A stretch of DNA of 64,000 nt, from the NCBI GenBank assembly GCA_015065785.1, contig SVPR01000004.1:97338-161337 (forward strand). Direction: 5' to 3'. The stretch comes from Oscillospiraceae bacterium. GTDB lineage: Bacteria > Bacillota > Clostridia > Oscillospirales > Acutalibacteraceae. Numbering within the stretch: the stretch's first letter is position 1; each line of letters starts with the position of its first letter. The position numbers and the translations under genes are program-made. The notes beneath the pieces are model-generated. The model worked only from the letters and a program-made list of their open reading frames with translations. It did not search any database and was not told where the DNA came from. Of the stretch, positions 61,419 through 64,000 are shown piece by piece.

Positions 61419-63012
61419 TTACTTCTACCTCCTCAAAATCTACTTCGACAAAATCTTCTTTTGTTTCCTCTAATTTTTTTATTAAATCATCATATTTTTT
61501 CAGAGTCGCTTTTTGTTCTTTATTTATAATAACCTCTATTTGAACAATATTTTTAATAAGTGTCATCGCCATTGCGTAATTAATTCGTGCACCAGAATAA
61601 TTTGTACCCGGCTTACCAAACATATGAGCTATTACCCACATTATTGATTGGACTATCAAACATGTACCGTAAGCAAGTGTTGCTAATTGCGCTTTTTTCA
61701 ATTTTATTGCATTTTCCGATAAATCTTTTTCGCCTCTTAATTTATAATAAATTGAAAGAAGTGTTTTTATGTATACTGGTGTAGCTAAATCCGATGCTTT
61801 AACACTGTTTGCGCCTGTTCCCAATTTTTCTAAAAGCTTATTTTGAACACTGTAACCACTCTTGTTACTGTCATTTTTTACATACTTAGTAAGCATTTCA
61901 GAAAAAGGAAGAGGAATACCGTCAGGAGTAAATATATCTTTACTAAAATGAACCATAACGTGTTTTATTCTTTCTATTAACACTTGATACTTTGATAGAT
62001 CATCATAAGAATAAACCGCTTTAAAATACTCTGAAAATTTAACAGTATCTCCTGTACATCCGGTAATTTCCGCTATTGTTCTATTTCCTTGATTTGCCAC
62101 TTTCATATCAGCGGGAATTTCCTCCATGAAACTAGTGATTCCGTGTCCGCTTTTTCTATGACCTTTACCTGACACTAAATCAAATGCATTATTTGTGTCA
62201 TAATCTTTTATTTTTACCTCAATTTCTCCATCTTTTATTCCATTATCCTTAATCGTCTTTTCATCTATTTTCTTTTCTATATTTTTTCCTTTTTCATCAA
62301 TACACATCGCCACCAACACTGCAGAAACACCAATTGCGACACCCACAAAAAGATCGACATCATCTAATTCTGCAAAATAATCTTTTTCATCACCAAATAA
62401 CTGATCAAAAGTAACATTCCCAACAGCTTCTAATGCAATTTGATATCTTTCTTCCGCATCTTTTGATACCTTTTCAGGAACAATAAATCCATTTTGGATG
62501 TCATAAAAATACTGCCCTATTGTTGCTCTTTTTCCCCAATAAATTTCATCCGCCTCAAGCAATTTACTCTCTTGATATAGTTCTTTTTTTTCTGAAATAC
62601 CCTCAGACACTTTCTCTCCCATATCTTTAGCGTATTCTTTTACTGCTGAGGCTGTAGATACCGCACCTTTTTTTACTTTTTCTACTGTTGCTTGTGTTTT
62701 CTCGGATTCTGCCACTGTAGTAACAAGGTTTTGAGCCGTTGTTGTCGCAGAAATTGCACTTTCCTTTATTTTTTCTGTAGCCGCCTGTATTTTTTCAGAC
62801 TCTACTACTGTACTAACAACACTCTGGGCTGTTGTTTTCAATTTGTTTTTTGCCTCTTGTAATTTAGAAGTACGAAAAATATTTGAAAAAGGCTCTAACC
62901 TTTCTTCTTCATTATTTCCAACATCATATATAGAGTTTTCGTCCATTTTCTTATTCACAGTATTTTCTTCAGATAAATTCAAGCTGTTTTTTAGTTCGGA
63001 AAAAAAACTCAT
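61405..63012 (-). CDS. Unrecognised 535-aa protein with amphipathic repeats and membrane segments
   Basis: ATG 63012 follows GGGGGTG. Residues 60-121 hold two copies of a 31-residue amphipathic unit (TTAQSVVSTVVESEK and TTAQNLVTTVAESEK starts), of the kind seen in apolipoprotein- or YtxH-like helices. A hydrophobic segment lies near residue 220 (VGVAIGVSAVLVAMC). A middle domain contains SGKGHRKSGHGITSFMEEIP and FTPDGIPLPFSEML. A second hydrophobic segment is near 450, and a C-terminal charged coiled coil closes the chain. I do not recognise the family. It heads an operon with two tiny membrane proteins. Confidence 0.78.
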   Translation of the reverse strand: MSFFSELKNSLNLSEENTVNKKMDENSIYDVGNNEEERLEPFSNIFRTSKLQEAKNKLKTTAQSVVSTVVESEKIQAATEKIKESAISATTTAQNLVTTVAESEKTQATVEKVKKGAVSTASAVKEYAKDMGEKVSEGISEKKELYQESKLLEADEIYWGKRATIGQYFYDIQNGFIVPEKVSKDAEERYQIALEAVGNVTFDQLFGDEKDYFAELDDVDLFVGVAIGVSAVLVAMCIDEKGKNIEKKIDEKTIKDNGIKDGEIEVKIKDYDTNNAFDLVSGKGHRKSGHGITSFMEEIPADMKVANQGNRTIAEITGCTGDTVKFSEYFKAVYSYDDLSKYQVLIERIKHVMVHFSKDIFTPDGIPLPFSEMLTKYVKNDSNKSGYSVQNKLLEKLGTGANSVKASDLATPVYIKTLLSIYYKLRGEKDLSENAIKLKKAQLATLAYGTCLIVQSIMWVIAHMFGKPGTNYSGARINYAMAMTLIKNIVQIEVIINKEQKATLKKYDDLIKKLEETKEDFVEVDFEEVEVSGGE

Positions 63013-63048
63013 ATTTTACACCCCCACCACAATTTTTGTCTTATGCTT

Positions 63049-63078
63049 ATTTTAACACAAAATCTCCCTATTTGTCAC
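63049..63078 (-). promoter_or_regulatory. Possible promoter of the 535-aa/69-aa/50-aa operon
   Basis: Minus strand GTGACA, 18 bases, TAAAAT, about 37 bases upstream of the start. Confidence 0.5.
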
Positions 63079-63167
63079 TACTAAAATTACAAAAACTTTC
63101 CCATCTGCTTTTTTCAAATATTCTTAATACTTTCTGTGCACAAATAATTTATTTTATCTTTTCAAGG

Positions 63168-63935
63168 TCATTGTAGTTTATTTAAAAATTCTGCTTTTTT
63201 CTGAGTGAATTCCTCTTCAGTGAGAACACCTTTTTCTTTCATTTCAAACAATTTGTTTATTTGCTCCATAACATGGTCACTGTTGTACCTTGGTGGTGAA
63301 GCCGGTTTTGCCTGTGCCGCTTCTTTTGCTTTTTCAACAATGTTACCCGCTTGTTGTGTTACTGTTTCTGTAATATTTTTTGTAACACTGCCAAGTTTTT
63401 CTGCAGTAGCGCTTAAATCTATATTTGGTGTGATTTGCGGAGTTTCAGTCGCTTCGCCTTCCTCTGCACAGTTTATTAAATCAAAAATTGCGTTTCCTTT
63501 TAAATCTAAAAATCTTATTAAACCAATACCAAGAAGTAAAACTGTCGCAACAAGAATTATAAAAAATCCAGGTCCGTAAGAAATATCTATATCAACTGAA
63601 TATTCTCCGCCACCACCATCTGCACTGAGCTGACCCGGTGCTATAAAAATGCTTATGAGCATAACCGCAGGAGCTGCAAGACAGGCAATTTTTTTATAAC
63701 CAGCAAATTTACCTATATATGTTGTTGCCAAAATTACTACAATTGCTATTATAAATAAAAAGCCCCATAAGCCTGCATCGGTTATCATTGTAAAACCATT
63801 TACACTGCTTGATGAATCTGCAGAAACACCAAAAGCAGAGGTTGAAACATCTACCGATGAGAATGGTAACGCTAATGCAATAACGCATATAGCACAAAGT
63901 ATAGCATTAATATGTTTTATAATTTTTTCTTTCAT
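63168..63935 (-). CDS. SHOCT-domain membrane protein
   Basis: The 255-residue protein has four hydrophobic helices (near residues 9-26, 55-74, 82-98 and 120-139). An amphipathic region (TAEKLGSVTKNITETVTQQAG) resembles the N-terminal repeats of the 535-aa protein. The C-terminus is a SHOCT motif (VMEQINKLFEMKEKGVLTEEEF). SHOCT units are short oligomerisation motifs on many membrane proteins. AAAGGAA precedes ATG 63935. About 155 bases with a promoter separate it from the 535-aa gene. Confidence 0.8.
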   Translation of the reverse strand: MKEKIIKHINAILCAICVIALALPFSSVDVSTSAFGVSADSSSSVNGFTMITDAGLWGFLFIIAIVVILATTYIGKFAGYKKIACLAAPAVMLISIFIAPGQLSADGGGGEYSVDIDISYGPGFFIILVATVLLLGIGLIRFLDLKGNAIFDLINCAEEGEATETPQITPNIDLSATAEKLGSVTKNITETVTQQAGNIVEKAKEAAQAKPASPPRYNSDHVMEQINKLFEMKEKGVLTEEEFTQKKAEFLNKLQ

Positions 63936-64000
63936 TTTTATTAATTCCTTTCACACTAAATTAAAAAGTATTGCCCATTACTATATATTTAAAACTTTCA

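Noticed and set aside
61105..61543. Plus-strand open frames rich in Leu, His, Thr and Ala
   Set aside because: They mirror the Ala/Val-rich small membrane protein genes on the minus strand, which have good ribosome binding sites.

Overview
The window comes from a low-GC Gram-positive anaerobe, most likely a gut Clostridia of the Oscillospirales/Ruminococcaceae type. The reasons are AT-rich DNA, strong AGGAGG-type ribosome binding sites, sigma-A promoters with 17-bp spacers, a dockerin-bearing leucine-rich-repeat protein, B12-dependent methionine synthesis, and intracellular glycosidases typical of host- or plant-glycan foragers. I cannot name the species. Almost all genes lie on the minus strand. 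No tRNA, rRNA, CRISPR array, transposase or phage gene was seen.

Layout. 1-1100 (+): the 3' end of an LRR/dockerin surface protein and a small unknown protein. 1150-7700 (-): a sulfur amino acid operon metF-metH-sialidase-cysK-cysE, with a GH33 sialidase set between metH and cysK. 7966-13400: PlsC acyltransferase, lipid kinase, THUMP RNA methyltransferase and a two-component system. 13440-19900: a QueG-like iron-sulfur protein, two Gfo/Idh/MocA oxidoreductases, GH20 hexosaminidase, a phosphoesterase, GNAT, DUF896 and a secreted SGNH/FN3 hydrolase.

22150-43910 is a Wzx/Wzy-type surface polysaccharide locus. Its main operon starts at a promoter near 44075 and runs capD-like dehydratase, two phosphoglycosyl transferases, GT2, GT2, GT4, UDP-sugar dehydrogenase, Wzy, GT4, GT2, DUF1796, GT52, Wzx, KdsB, HpcH/HpaI aldolase. 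Two further units with their own terminator/promoter junctions follow: a second GT52, then GT4 plus a bifunctional fucokinase/GDP-fucose pyrophosphorylase (Fkp). The combination of Kdo-type CMP activation (KdsB), a translationally coupled pyruvate aldolase and two GT52 (sialyltransferase-like) paralogues suggests a CMP-activated ulosonic acid in a Gram-positive capsule. Fkp would add GDP-fucose from salvaged fucose.

44185-58940 is a carbohydrate and miscellaneous region: YhcH, GH4 alpha-galactosidase, an operon of RACE-like corrinoid-activator, GPH/MFS transporter, HExxH membrane protein and Ca-dependent PLC-like protein, an MNT/HEPN toxin-antitoxin pair, an XRE regulator, flavin reductase/TraX, GH42 beta-galactosidase, alkaline phosphatase and a PHP phosphoesterase. 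58960-63940 holds a HAD phosphatase/WYL regulator pair and an unrecognised cluster of membrane proteins (535, 69 and 50 aa) beside a SHOCT-domain membrane protein.

The most unusual non-coding signal is a modular repeat family at five intergenic loci (about 7750, 8450, 44735, 46515 and 54665). Each module is a tandem array of 7-bp units, then a TTTCGG-like border, a short hairpin whose stem differs between copies but stays base-paired, then ATTATAATT. Modules are often arranged as inverted pairs around a larger hairpin containing TTCTATCATTT/AAATGATAGAA. The varying but paired stems argue for selection on structure.
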